A stretch of 64,000 nucleotides of DNA, taken from positions 62,001-126,000 of the forward strand of contig CCSI01000005.1 in NCBI GenBank assembly GCA_000756795.1, read 5' to 3'. The position numbers and the translations under genes are program-made. The notes below the pieces were generated by a model. The model did no database searches and had not been told where the DNA came from. It saw only the letters and a list, made by a program, of their open reading frames with translations. The stretch is from Qipengyuania vulgaris. GTDB taxonomy: Bacteria > Pseudomonadota > Alphaproteobacteria > Sphingomonadales > Sphingomonadaceae. Position 1 is the stretch's first letter. Every line of letters begins with the position of its first letter. Below, piece after piece: positions 44,408 through 52,585 of the stretch.

Positions 44408-44857
44408 TCAAAGGTGAATATCGAACGCCCAGATTGCGGCGTGGAAGATGAGCGCAATCAGCACAACGCTCGACAGGGCGAAGAGTACGAAGCGCACCAT
44501 CACCTTGTTCGCGGTCACCTGCACGATCGAGTGGATGATGCGCAGGCCAACGTAGATCCACGCCAGCAGCGCGTTCATTCCGTCACCCCAGCCCACAATC
44601 GCCAATAGCAGGCAAACCGCGTAGAATACGGTCGGCTGCTCGTGCAAATGGTTGTAATTGTGCGCTTTCCACTGGACTTCGGCGGGAAGCGCATCGTCGA
44701 GGCCCTTGGTCTTGCGGGCATCGTCGGGCTGGATGCCCGCCTTGCTCATCGCGGGGATACGGGTGGCGTACATCCATGCCCACATCACCATGGTCCATGC
44801 CATCAGCACGACGACGGGCTGGAGGATTTCTGCGTCAATCATAATAGGGCTCATCAT
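44408..44857 (-). CDS. MAPEG family membrane protein
   Basis: About 149 residues from ATG 44857 (ATGs at 44854 and 44842 are equally possible). Four membrane segments: LQPVVVLMAWTMVMWAWM, a middle pair around FYAVCLLLAIVGW and ALLAWIYVGLRIIHSIVQVT, and a C-terminal VLFALSSVVLIALIF. MAPEG proteins include microsomal glutathione transferases; KAHNYNHLHEQPT is the conserved loop. It is the second of two tandem paralogues, 15 bases after the first. A glutathione-dependent function is inferred only from family. Confidence 0.85.
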   Translation of the reverse strand: MMSPIMIDAEILQPVVVLMAWTMVMWAWMYATRIPAMSKAGIQPDDARKTKGLDDALPAEVQWKAHNYNHLHEQPTVFYAVCLLLAIVGWGDGMNALLAWIYVGLRIIHSIVQVTANKVMVRFVLFALSSVVLIALIFHAAIWAFDIHL

Positions 44858-44871
44858 TGCGGGGCCGGGCG

Positions 44872-45324
44872 TCATGCCGGGAGCGCCGAGGGGTCGAAGA
44901 ACAGGGTCGCCATTACCGCGCGAACGGCGAGGATGGTCAGCGCGAGGCTCGACAGGAGGAAGAACAGGAAGCGCACTTTCACAACGTTGACGGTCGCCTG
45001 GTAGACCGAGTGGATGATGCGCAGTCCGACGTAAATCCACGCCAGCAGCACGTCCCACGACCCTGCGCCCATGATGGCGAGGATGACGGCAGCCGCATAG
45101 AAAATCGTCGGTTGTTCCATCAGATGCGCGTAATTATGCGCCTTCCAGTTGACGTTGTCCGGGATGACCCCTTCGAGGTCCTGTCCGCGCCCGCCGGGCT
45201 TGGCTTTGCCGACATTGCGGCCCAGCTTCTTCATCGCCGGAAAGCGCGTGAAGGCCATCCAGTATAGCATGATAAGCGACCAGAGCACGAGCACGGCGGC
45301 CGGTGCCAGCATTAGAGCCTGCAT
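44872..45324 (-). CDS. MAPEG family membrane protein (tandem paralogue)
   Basis: A 150-residue protein with the same plan as its downstream neighbour: LAPAAVLVLWSLIMLYWM, then KAHNYAHLMEQPTIFYAAAV, LLAWIYVGLRIIHSVYQAT and a C-terminal hydrophobic segment. Clear shared blocks (WKAHNY, EQPT, AWIYVGLRIIHS) mark a tandem duplication. It is first of the pair on the transcript. Confidence 0.85.
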   Translation of the reverse strand: MQALMLAPAAVLVLWSLIMLYWMAFTRFPAMKKLGRNVGKAKPGGRGQDLEGVIPDNVNWKAHNYAHLMEQPTIFYAAAVILAIMGAGSWDVLLAWIYVGLRIIHSVYQATVNVVKVRFLFFLLSSLALTILAVRAVMATLFFDPSALPA

Positions 45325-45394
45325 GAATTTCCCCTCTTCTCACGACCCTGATGCCGCGAACTTGCGCAGGCCGCAATGAATAGTCAATCGCAAC

Positions 45395-46354
45395 CTAATT
45401 TGCGGCGATGGTCTCCGCGAAACTGGTCGCATCGGTATTGCCGCCGGTGACCATGATGACACTGTCCTCGTCGAGCGGCACCTTGCCCGCCAGCGCAGCG
45501 GCGAGGGCGGCTGCTCCGCCCGGCTCGACCACGAGATTGAGCTTCGAGAACGCAAATCGCTGCGCCGCGCGCACTTCCTCGTCGGTCACGGTTACCCCCG
45601 GCTCGGCGCGGCCCATCAGCACGTCCAGATTGACCTGCTTGGTCGCATCGGGCTGGAGCGCGTCGCAGACGGTGGAGGGTGGGTTGTCGCCCACGCGCAC
45701 GATTTCGCCAGCAGCAATCGCCTGTCCCACCATGTCCCAGCCATGCGGTTCGACAACGTGGATGGCGCTATCGGGGCAGGCGAGGGCAAGCCCTGCCGCC
45801 AGCCCGCCACCCCCGCAGCACACCACCAGCCGCGAGGGTTCGCGCCCAAGCTGCGCGGCAATCTCCACGCCGGCGCTTCCCTGTCCTTCGATTACCCATG
45901 GGTCGCCGAAGGCATGGACCAGCGTCGCGCCGCGCGCCTCAACTTCGCGGGCGGCTGCCTCGTCGCGGTCCTCGCCGGGGCGGTCGTAGAGCACGATTTC
46001 CGCGCCCAGCGCCCGCGTTGCTTCCAGCTTCACTTTCGGGGCGTTGCGAGGCATCACGATGGCGGCAGCGATACCCAGTTGCCGCGCCGCCCAGGCCACT
46101 CCCTGCGCATGGTTGCCGGACGACACCGCTACCACGCCGCGCGCCTTCTCCTCGTCGGACAGATTCGACAACCGCCACCAGCCACCGCGTATCTTGAACG
46201 CGCCGACCGGCTGCAGGCTCTCCGCCTTCACATGGAGCCGCACCCCGCCGATCTCGACCGGCAGCAGCGGTGTCGGCGGCAGAATGGCGGCAATCGATTT
46301 TGCAGCATCGAGCACGCCCTGCCGCGTCGGTTTTCTCATATCGTCCCGGACCAT
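45395..46354 (-). CDS. PLP-dependent threonine/serine dehydratase-like enzyme
   Basis: A 319-residue fold-type II PLP enzyme. The Schiff-base lysine lies in VGAFKIRGGWWRL, the phosphate-binding glycine loop is VVCCGGGGLAAGL, and SSGNHAQGVAWAARQLG binds the substrate carboxylate. Without an ACT domain it matches catabolic threonine ammonia-lyase or serine racemase-like proteins. It is monocistronic, divergent from the carboxynorspermidine dehydrogenase gene. ATG 46354 and ATG 46339 are both possible. Confidence 0.87.
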   Translation of the reverse strand: MVRDDMRKPTRQGVLDAAKSIAAILPPTPLLPVEIGGVRLHVKAESLQPVGAFKIRGGWWRLSNLSDEEKARGVVAVSSGNHAQGVAWAARQLGIAAAIVMPRNAPKVKLEATRALGAEIVLYDRPGEDRDEAAAREVEARGATLVHAFGDPWVIEGQGSAGVEIAAQLGREPSRLVVCCGGGGLAAGLALACPDSAIHVVEPHGWDMVGQAIAAGEIVRVGDNPPSTVCDALQPDATKQVNLDVLMGRAEPGVTVTDEEVRAAQRFAFSKLNLVVEPGGAAALAAALAGKVPLDEDSVIMVTGGNTDATSFAETIAAN

Positions 46355-46420
46355 TTGGCTAGCCTAGTGCATTTCGCTAGAGGGCGCGCAAGATTCGAAT
46401 TTACGAAAAGAGGTTTCTTC

Positions 46421-47632
46421 ATGTCGACAGTTTTGGTCATCGGTGCGGGCGGCGTCAGCTCGGTCTGCGTTCACAAGATGGCGATGAACAAGGATATCTT
46501 CACCGATATCCATCTCGCCAGCCGAACCAAGTCCAAATGCGATGCCATCGCCGACAGCGTAAAGACCCGCACCGGTGTCGACATTTCGACTTATGAGATC
46601 GATGCTGAAGAAGTCCCCGCGATGGTGAACCTCATCAAAAAGGTCCAGCCGAGCCTCGTGGTGAACCTCGCGCTGCCCTATCAGGACCTTCCCATCATGG
46701 ACGCCTGCCTCGAAGCAGGCGTCTCCTATCTCGACACGGCCAATTACGAGCCCAAGGACGAGGCCAAGTTCGAATACCACTGGCAGTGGGCCTATCACGA
46801 CCGCTTCAAGGATGCGGGTCTGATGGCGCTGCTGGGTTCGGGCTTCGACCCGGGCGTGACCAGCGTTTTCACCATGTGGCTAAAGAAGCACAAGCTGAAG
46901 ACCATCCGCCAGCTCGACATCCTCGATTGCAACGGCGGTGACCATGGGCAGGCCTTCGCCACCAACTTCAATCCGGAAATAAACATCCGCGAAGTGACTG
47001 CGCCCGCACGTCACTGGGAAAATGGCGAATTCGTCGAGACCCCGGCGATGGCCAAGAAGGTCGAATTCGACTTCGAGGGCGTCGGCCCCAAGAACATGTA
47101 CATGATGTATCATGAAGAGCTGGAAAGCCTCGCCAAGTTCAATCCTGAGCTCGAGCGCGCGCGCTTCTGGATGACCTTCGGCGATGAGTACATCAAGCAC
47201 CTCACCGTGCTGCAGAACGTCGGCATGACGCGGATCGATCCTGTCCGCTATCAGGGCAAGGACATCATCCCGCTGCAGTTCCTCGCCGCCGTGCTGCCCA
47301 AGCCCGAAACACTGGGCGAAACGACCAAGGGCAACACCAACATCGGCGTGATCGCGACCGGCGAAGCCCTCGACGGTTCCGGCGAGAAGACCTTTTACAT
47401 CAACAACATCTGCAGCCATGAATCGGCTTATGAGGAAACCGGAAACCAGGCGGTCTCCTACACCACCGGCGTGCCCGCGATGATCGGTTCGGCCATGATG
47501 GTCACCGGAAAGTGGGCTGGCGACGGCGTGTTCAATATGGAAGAAATGGACCCCGATCCCTTCATGGAGATGCTCAATGAGCACGGCCTGCCGTGGCAGG
47601 TGAAGGAACTGGACGGTCCGGTCGATTTCTGA
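46421..47632 (+). CDS. Carboxynorspermidine/carboxyspermidine dehydrogenase
   Basis: The 403-residue saccharopine dehydrogenase-family protein joins aspartate semialdehyde to diaminopropane or putrescine with NADPH. The Rossmann start is VLVIGAGGVSSV; other family marks are LALPYQDLPIMDACLEAGVS, LLGSGFDPGVTSVF and NNICSHESAYEE. The immediately following decarboxylase gene supports this role over lysine metabolism. ATG 46421 is chosen since upstream sequence is antisense to the dehydratase gene. Confidence 0.93.
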   Translation: MSTVLVIGAGGVSSVCVHKMAMNKDIFTDIHLASRTKSKCDAIADSVKTRTGVDISTYEIDAEEVPAMVNLIKKVQPSLVVNLALPYQDLPIMDACLEAGVSYLDTANYEPKDEAKFEYHWQWAYHDRFKDAGLMALLGSGFDPGVTSVFTMWLKKHKLKTIRQLDILDCNGGDHGQAFATNFNPEINIREVTAPARHWENGEFVETPAMAKKVEFDFEGVGPKNMYMMYHEELESLAKFNPELERARFWMTFGDEYIKHLTVLQNVGMTRIDPVRYQGKDIIPLQFLAAVLPKPETLGETTKGNTNIGVIATGEALDGSGEKTFYINNICSHESAYEETGNQAVSYTTGVPAMIGSAMMVTGKWAGDGVFNMEEMDPDPFMEMLNEHGLPWQVKELDGPVDF

Positions 47633-47637
47633 CGGTC

Positions 47638-48816
47638 ATGGAAACCAAAGCCGGTGATCCGGGCGCTTTCGCCCACTTCGACCTGAACCGCGTCGACAGC
47701 CCCTCCTTCGTGGTGGATGCGGCGAAGCTGCGCGCCAATTGCCAGGTCCTTGCCGAGATTCGCGATGAAGCGGAGATCAAGGTGCTGTCTGCGCTCAAGG
47801 CCTTCTCCATGTGGAGCGCCGCGCCCATCATCGGGGAATATCTCGACGGCGTTTGCACATCGGGCCTGTGGGAAGCGCGGCTGGCGAGCGAGTTCTACGA
47901 CGGCGAGATCAGCACCTATTGCGCGGCCTACAAACCGGAGGAACTGGACGAGGTCTGCCGCCTGTCGGACCATGTCATCTTCAATTCGCCCGGCCAGATG
48001 CAGCGCGCCGCGCTCATCCTCGACAATGCGCGTGCGAGCGGACAGGATTTCGAGGTCGGCCTGCGCATCAATCCGCAGGTGCCGACTGGCGAAGTGCCGC
48101 GCTACGATCCGTCGAGCCCGGGCAGCCGTCTCGGCTTCCCGCTCGACCAGCTTACGCCCGAAATGATGGAAGGAGTCGAAGGCATCCACTTCCACAATTT
48201 GTGCGAGCAGGGTCTCGATCCGCTTATCAAGACTTGGGACCGCGTGTTCGATGCGATCGAGCCGTGGTTCGGCCAGCTCAAGTGGATCAACATGGGCGGC
48301 GGCCACCACATCACCCGCGCCGACTACCAGCGCGAGGAACTGGTCGAATTCCTGAAGGATGCGAAGGACGATACGGCTGCGGAAATCTATCTCGAGCCGG
48401 GCGAGGCCGTGGCGCTCGATGCGGGCATCCTCGTCGGCACCATTCTCGACACGGGCTATAACGGCCTGCCCGTCGCCATCGCCGATGTTTCGGCAACCTG
48501 CCACATGCCCGATGTCATCGAGGCTCCCTATCGCCCTGCCATGCTCGGCGAGGCGAGGGACCACGAGACTCCAGTGGTGCGCATCGGCGGCCCCTCCTGC
48601 CTCGCAGGGGACGTCATCGGTGATTACCGCATCGCGGGCGGGGCCGAAGTCGGCAAGCGCTTCGCCTTCCTCGACCAGGCGCATTATTCTATGGTCAAGA
48701 CCAACACCTTCAACGGCGTACAGCTGCCCAGCATCTATATGTGGGACAGCGAAACGGACCAGCTCGAGCTGGTGAAGGAGTTCGGCTATTCGACCTTCCG
48801 CGACCGGTTGAGCTAG
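47638..48816 (+). CDS. nspC: Carboxynorspermidine/carboxyspermidine decarboxylase NspC
   Basis: NspC, a PLP alanine-racemase-fold decarboxylase, converts carboxy(nor)spermidine to (nor)spermidine. The 392 residues include the lysine in VLSALKAFSMW, FHNLCEQGLDPL, KWINMGGGHHITR, YLEPGEAVAL and the C-terminal IGGPSCLAGDVIGDY carrying the shared active-site cysteine. It starts five bases after the dehydrogenase stop, so the two are one operon. Confidence 0.94.
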   Translation: METKAGDPGAFAHFDLNRVDSPSFVVDAAKLRANCQVLAEIRDEAEIKVLSALKAFSMWSAAPIIGEYLDGVCTSGLWEARLASEFYDGEISTYCAAYKPEELDEVCRLSDHVIFNSPGQMQRAALILDNARASGQDFEVGLRINPQVPTGEVPRYDPSSPGSRLGFPLDQLTPEMMEGVEGIHFHNLCEQGLDPLIKTWDRVFDAIEPWFGQLKWINMGGGHHITRADYQREELVEFLKDAKDDTAAEIYLEPGEAVALDAGILVGTILDTGYNGLPVAIADVSATCHMPDVIEAPYRPAMLGEARDHETPVVRIGGPSCLAGDVIGDYRIAGGAEVGKRFAFLDQAHYSMVKTNTFNGVQLPSIYMWDSETDQLELVKEFGYSTFRDRLS

Positions 48817-49015
48817 ACCTTCGACGGACAGTTGGAACGGGCGGTTACGTCATCCTTTGAATAGATAAGTCCGGAGCGAATGCGCCGCTGATTTGGCTTG
48901 ATTTCTAGCCGAATCCGACTATTTGCGCTGCTCCTGCTGCCCCAAGGGGACTTCCTAACCGCAAGGCAGCTTGTCGTTTCATGGTCCGCGAGGACCGTTT
49001 AGGGGGTCCCTTGAG
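48817..49015 (+). promoter_or_regulatory. Structured leader of the decarboxylase gene (speF-type candidate)
   Basis: A 199-base gap precedes the ornithine-type decarboxylase. GGTCC-GCGA-GGACC (48983-48996) is a hairpin with a GNRA loop. Its right arm GGACC (48992-48996) can pair instead with GGTCC at 49005-49009, which would bury the Shine-Dalgarno AGGGGG at 49002-49006. The two folds exclude each other. Alphaproteobacterial ornithine decarboxylase genes are known to carry the speF leader RNA; whether this matches it needs a covariance search. Confidence 0.45.
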
Positions 49016-50218
49016 TTGCAGCATTTCCCTGACGCCCGGTCCGTAGTTCGCGCAATTGCGCCCGACGAACCCGTAATCCTCAACCGCCCACACGCCGCTG
49101 CGCGCGCTGCCCGCTTCTTTGTCGAGAAGTTTCCGGGCAAATCGCTTTATGCGGTGAAGGCTAATCCCTCGCCCGATCTCGTGCAGATTCTGTGGGACAA
49201 CGGCGTGACGCATTACGACGTCGCCTCGATTGCCGAAGTGCGCATGGTGCGCGAGACGCTGCCTGATGCGACGCTGTGCTTCATGCATCCCGTCAAATCG
49301 CCCGGCGCGATCCGCGAAGCCTATTTCAAGCACGGCGTTAAGACCTTCAGCCTCGATTCTTCCGAAGAACTGCTGAAGATCGTCGATGCTACACGTGGAG
49401 AGGATGGCGAGCCCGCCACCGACCTGCGCCTTTGCGTTCGCCTGCGCGTCTCGTCCGAGCACGCGGCGCTCAGCCTCGCGTCCAAGTTCGGCTGCGACCT
49501 CACCGAGGCGCCCGCATTGCTGCAGGAAACCCGCCAGTATGCCGACTGGCTGGGCGTGTGCTTCCACGTGGGCAGCCAGGCCATGAGCCCGTTCGCCTAT
49601 GTGCAGGCGCTGGACCGCACCCGCGCCGCGATTGCCGAGGCTTCGGTGGTCATCGACATGATCGACGTGGGCGGGGGCTTCCCTAGCGTCTACCCGGGCA
49701 TGGAGCCGCCTCCGCTCGAAGACTATTTCAAGATCATCCACCAGCACTTCTACGCGCTGCCCATCGCCTATAACGCCGAGCTGTGGTGCGAACCCGGCCG
49801 TGCGCTGTGCGCCGAATACAGCAGCCTCGTGGTGAAAGTGGAAAAGCGCCGCGGCGAAGAACTCTACATCAACGATGGCGCATACGGCGCGCTGTTCGAT
49901 GCCGCGCATGTGGACTGGAAATTCCCCGTCCGCGCGCTCGAGGACGACCTCATCAAGCCGGAGATGGACTTCGCCTTCTACGGCCCGACCTGCGACGATG
50001 CCGACTACATGCCCGGCCCCTTCGCCCTGCCGGAGGATATCCAGGCAGGCGACTACATCGAGATCGGCATGCTCGGCGCATATGGCGCGGCGATGAAGAC
50101 CGACTTCAACGGCTTCGGCGCTGCTCAGCGCATCATCGTCACCGACGAGCCGATGGCGAGCCTTTACGACGGCAGCCGCGTGCGTCCCGAAGCCGACAAT
50201 GTGGTGAACCTGCGCTAA
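49016..50218 (+). CDS. Ornithine/lysine-type decarboxylase (PLP, alanine racemase fold)
   Basis: A 400-residue type III decarboxylase: Schiff-base lysine in KSLYAVKANPSPDL, FHVGSQAMSPFAY, VIDMIDVGGGFPSVY, WCEPGRALCAEY and the catalytic cysteine in GPTCDDADYM. It probably makes putrescine from ornithine, feeding the dehydrogenase/NspC pair upstream; lysine or both are possible in this family. The likely start is TTG 49016, with AGGGGG nine bases before it; homologues begin near this point (QHFPDARSVVRA). The frame from 48971 lacks support. Its stop shares CTAA with the convergent gene. Confidence 0.9.
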   Translation: MQHFPDARSVVRAIAPDEPVILNRPHAAARAARFFVEKFPGKSLYAVKANPSPDLVQILWDNGVTHYDVASIAEVRMVRETLPDATLCFMHPVKSPGAIREAYFKHGVKTFSLDSSEELLKIVDATRGEDGEPATDLRLCVRLRVSSEHAALSLASKFGCDLTEAPALLQETRQYADWLGVCFHVGSQAMSPFAYVQALDRTRAAIAEASVVIDMIDVGGGFPSVYPGMEPPPLEDYFKIIHQHFYALPIAYNAELWCEPGRALCAEYSSLVVKVEKRRGEELYINDGAYGALFDAAHVDWKFPVRALEDDLIKPEMDFAFYGPTCDDADYMPGPFALPEDIQAGDYIEIGMLGAYGAAMKTDFNGFGAAQRIIVTDEPMASLYDGSRVRPEADNVVNLR

Positions 50219-50988
50219 TCGTGCTCGGCGCGATGCGCGTCCAGCACGGCTTTGACCCGGCCAAGCGCCTCACCGATTAGCTGCGGGAATTCTTCGGGTT
50301 CCAGCTCGCGCACGCCATGATGTGCTGCCGCGATGCGGCGTGCGCCGGACCAGTCGATGCCGAGCGAAATGGCCCATTCGCGGAAATCTTCGGCTGCACC
50401 CGCGCATGGCTCAAGCGCCTTGGCAAGCGTGGGGTGGAAATCGACGCGTCGCACCATGGGCACCAGGCTCAACGGGAAGCGGCGGTCGAGATAAACAAGT
50501 GTATCATCGACATGAATCGTACCGCTCTTGCGATGGAGGGCGAGAACAGAAGAGAAATGAACGCTTTCGTCCTCGCAGACGAGCGGGACGCCAGCGGGGA
50601 TTGTGAAGTCCAGATCTTCTCCGAAGGCTTCGCTTAGGACGCCGCTCTCGCACCGCTGGTCCTGCCACGGCAATCCCGGAAGCTCGCGCAAGTGCCGCGC
50701 GGTGCCGTAGAGAGCCGCATCCGGATAGGCGCTATGCATCCATTCGCAATGGAGCGTGTGGAACGGGTGAAGATTTATGATTGCCTGGAGGCGTTTGCCG
50801 CCATCCGTCAGCGCGTCGACTCGGGCTTTGGTACGGTCAGACAGGGTATAACTGTCGAGGAACACGAAATCCCCGTCCTCGAGACGAATCAGGGAGGCCT
50901 GCGTCCCGAGATTCACGATGCCGCCGAGGCGGAATTCGCCATCTATGCGCCAGAAATCCTGGCCAATCTGCTTCATCGTGTCGGTCAT
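50215..50988 (-). CDS. Metallo-hydrolase-like protein with altered metal motif
   Basis: A 257-residue protein with a metallo-beta-lactamase-like beginning (GQDFWRIDGEFRLGGIVNLG, DFVFLDSYTL, LQAIINLHPFHTLHCEW). The place of HxHxDH is taken by H74-x2-H77-x2-H80, so the usual dizinc site is changed. Later histidines (RVDFHPTL, AAAHHGVREL) could still complete a site. Function unknown; a lactamase-fold hydrolase with one metal, or a binding protein, is possible. Confidence 0.72.
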   Translation of the reverse strand: MTDTMKQIGQDFWRIDGEFRLGGIVNLGTQASLIRLEDGDFVFLDSYTLSDRTKARVDALTDGGKRLQAIINLHPFHTLHCEWMHSAYPDAALYGTARHLRELPGLPWQDQRCESGVLSEAFGEDLDFTIPAGVPLVCEDESVHFSSVLALHRKSGTIHVDDTLVYLDRRFPLSLVPMVRRVDFHPTLAKALEPCAGAAEDFREWAISLGIDWSGARRIAAAHHGVRELEPEEFPQLIGEALGRVKAVLDAHRAEHD

Positions 50989-51055
50989 GGGTTAAACGCC
51001 TCCTTGCGAAGCGAACCCACGACCTCACGGATATTTCCCGCCGACGGGGGGAGAC

Positions 51056-51841
51056 TTATTTTCCGAAGCGGAGCAGCACCTGCGCGCCGGCACCCACATC
51101 TGGGCTGCCATCGGCGAGCCCGGTATAGGCGTAACCCTGCAGGCGCAGCGCGTCGCTGAGCTTGTGGGTGGCCGAACCTGTCAGTTCACTGCGATTGGGC
51201 GCGGTAGGCAGCGAGCCGTCACGCCAGTCGTAATCGAGGCCCCATGTCGTATCGCCAGTGACCAGGAACAGGCTGGCCCCGCCTAGCCACACGTCGTCGA
51301 GCGCAAAGTCGTCGCTCTCGCCGTTGAAACGGCGACCTGCGCGTACCGCGGCGCTCACATCGCCAAACACCTGCATGACCTCGCCTTGGAGTGTGAAATC
51401 AGTCGTGCCCGTGCCGAGTGATTTTTCGGTCGAGGCCGTGGGGAGCTTCACTTTGCCCGTGACGTCAAAATAGGTCGCATCGGACAGGCCGAAGGAATAA
51501 GTCGCCGCCGCCACGATATCGCCGAGGCCCGAGCGCGAGGCGGTGCCGATAAGGTCTTCCCCGCCGCCGCCACGGCCCGGACCGCGCACACCGCCGTCAC
51601 CCGGGATGACACCAATGGGTCCATCCACGCTGACATATGGCACCGAGACCCGCAGGATGAGGTCGCCGGTCTTCACCTTGGCCGAGACGGGCAGGGCCAG
51701 CATGGTGGTGTCGACATCCTCGCCATAGTCGCCGCTCGAATAGTCGGCACCAACGCCAATCTGGACGTAGTCATCGGCCATCGCGGCCTGGGGCAAGGCG
51801 AGGGCGCACAAGGCAGCGGCGCCGCTGAGCAAACGGGTCAT
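51056..51841 (-). CDS. Exported beta-barrel-like outer membrane protein
   Basis: From ATG 51841 there are 261 residues: signal peptide MTRLLSGAAALCALALPQAA-MADD, then alternating amphipathic strands (DYVQIGVGADYSSGDY, LILRVSVPYVSV, TYFDVTGKVKLPTA) and a final LRFGK. A glycine-rich loop PGDGGVRGPGRGGGGEDLIG sits near residue 90. The pattern suits a porin-like or transport-like barrel of unknown function. The longer frame to 51904 adds a poor N-terminus. Confidence 0.78.
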   Translation of the reverse strand: MTRLLSGAAALCALALPQAAMADDYVQIGVGADYSSGDYGEDVDTTMLALPVSAKVKTGDLILRVSVPYVSVDGPIGVIPGDGGVRGPGRGGGGEDLIGTASRSGLGDIVAAATYSFGLSDATYFDVTGKVKLPTASTEKSLGTGTTDFTLQGEVMQVFGDVSAAVRAGRRFNGESDDFALDDVWLGGASLFLVTGDTTWGLDYDWRDGSLPTAPNRSELTGSATHKLSDALRLQGYAYTGLADGSPDVGAGAQVLLRFGK

Positions 51842-51925
51842 TCTCTTCACTCCTGAACGTGAAGGCGCGCCGCCCGGACCAACTCTAGCGAGACGGCCGG
51901 ACAACGCGCTTATTTCAAGCTTTGA

Positions 51926-52405
51926 TTAGAGGCCGCGGCCGGGACGTTCCGGCTTCTCGGGCTTTTCGGGCTTTTCCGGACGCTCGGGCTTTTCCGGACG
52001 CTCGGGCTTTTCCGGGCGGTCGGCACGAGCAACGCGCTCAGCCTTCTCATGCGTCACAACAGCGCGTTTGCCTTCGACCTTGGTGATGGTGTGGCGGTTG
52101 CCGGAAGGCGTTTCCACGGTCTGCACCCAGCCGCCGGTCTCGACGGTTTCATAGGTCGGGTTGCCATCGGCATCGAGCACCGGCTCACCATTCTCGTCGA
52201 CAATAGCGACTTCCTCGGTGATCGCTTCACGCGTTACGACAGCGCCGTTCGATTCGACGACTTCCACTTCGGTCTCGGTGTCTTCCACCTCGACCTCGGC
52301 GTCGCTGCCCGCATCACCAGCATCGCCGTCCTGCGCCATCAGCGCGGGCGCCGCGATTGCGAGGCCGAAAGCCGCCGGAATGGCGACCACATTCAATTTC
52401 TTCAT
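51926..52405 (-). CDS. Exported low-complexity protein with Pro-Glu-Lys repeats
   Basis: The 159 residues begin with a signal peptide (AIPAAFGLAIAAPALMA-QDG), then an Asp/Glu/Val-rich section, a central region TYETVETGGWVQTVETPSGN, and a C-terminal tail from about residue 128 built of PEKPERPEKPER-type units ending RPGRGL. The DNA of the tail is a matching tandem repeat near 51945-52020. Extended Pro/Lys/Glu tails often span the periplasm or bind the cell wall; no family is recognised. Confidence 0.72.
   Translation of the reverse strand: MKKLNVVAIPAAFGLAIAAPALMAQDGDAGDAGSDAEVEVEDTETEVEVVESNGAVVTREAITEEVAIVDENGEPVLDADGNPTYETVETGGWVQTVETPSGNRHTITKVEGKRAVVTHEKAERVARADRPEKPERPEKPERPEKPEKPEKPERPGRGL
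51940..52020. repeat. Tandem repeat coding the PEKPER tail
   Basis: About six imperfect units of nine or eighteen bases (GGCTTTTCCGGACGCTC and variants) in tandem at the 3' end of the exported low-complexity gene. Unit number is likely to vary between strains. Confidence 0.7.
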
Positions 52406-52585
52406 TTGCTAACCCTCCATCGAGCCATGACGCACCCTAGCTGCGCGCCCCTGGCTGGTTGGCCCATGGGTCTTAATTTCGGCCCAAGGGGCAAGGTTAG
52501 TTCGACGGGGCGATTGCGGCATGCGCCAAGTGGAAAACCGCGTTTCTCCGAGGATAACCAAAGTTAATTTGAGGTTTCCGACCGC

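Noticed and set aside
48971..49015. TTG at 48971 as the start of the decarboxylase
   Set aside because: It would add 15 residues encoded by the leader hairpins and lies without a ribosome site; TTG 49016 with AGGGGG fits better.
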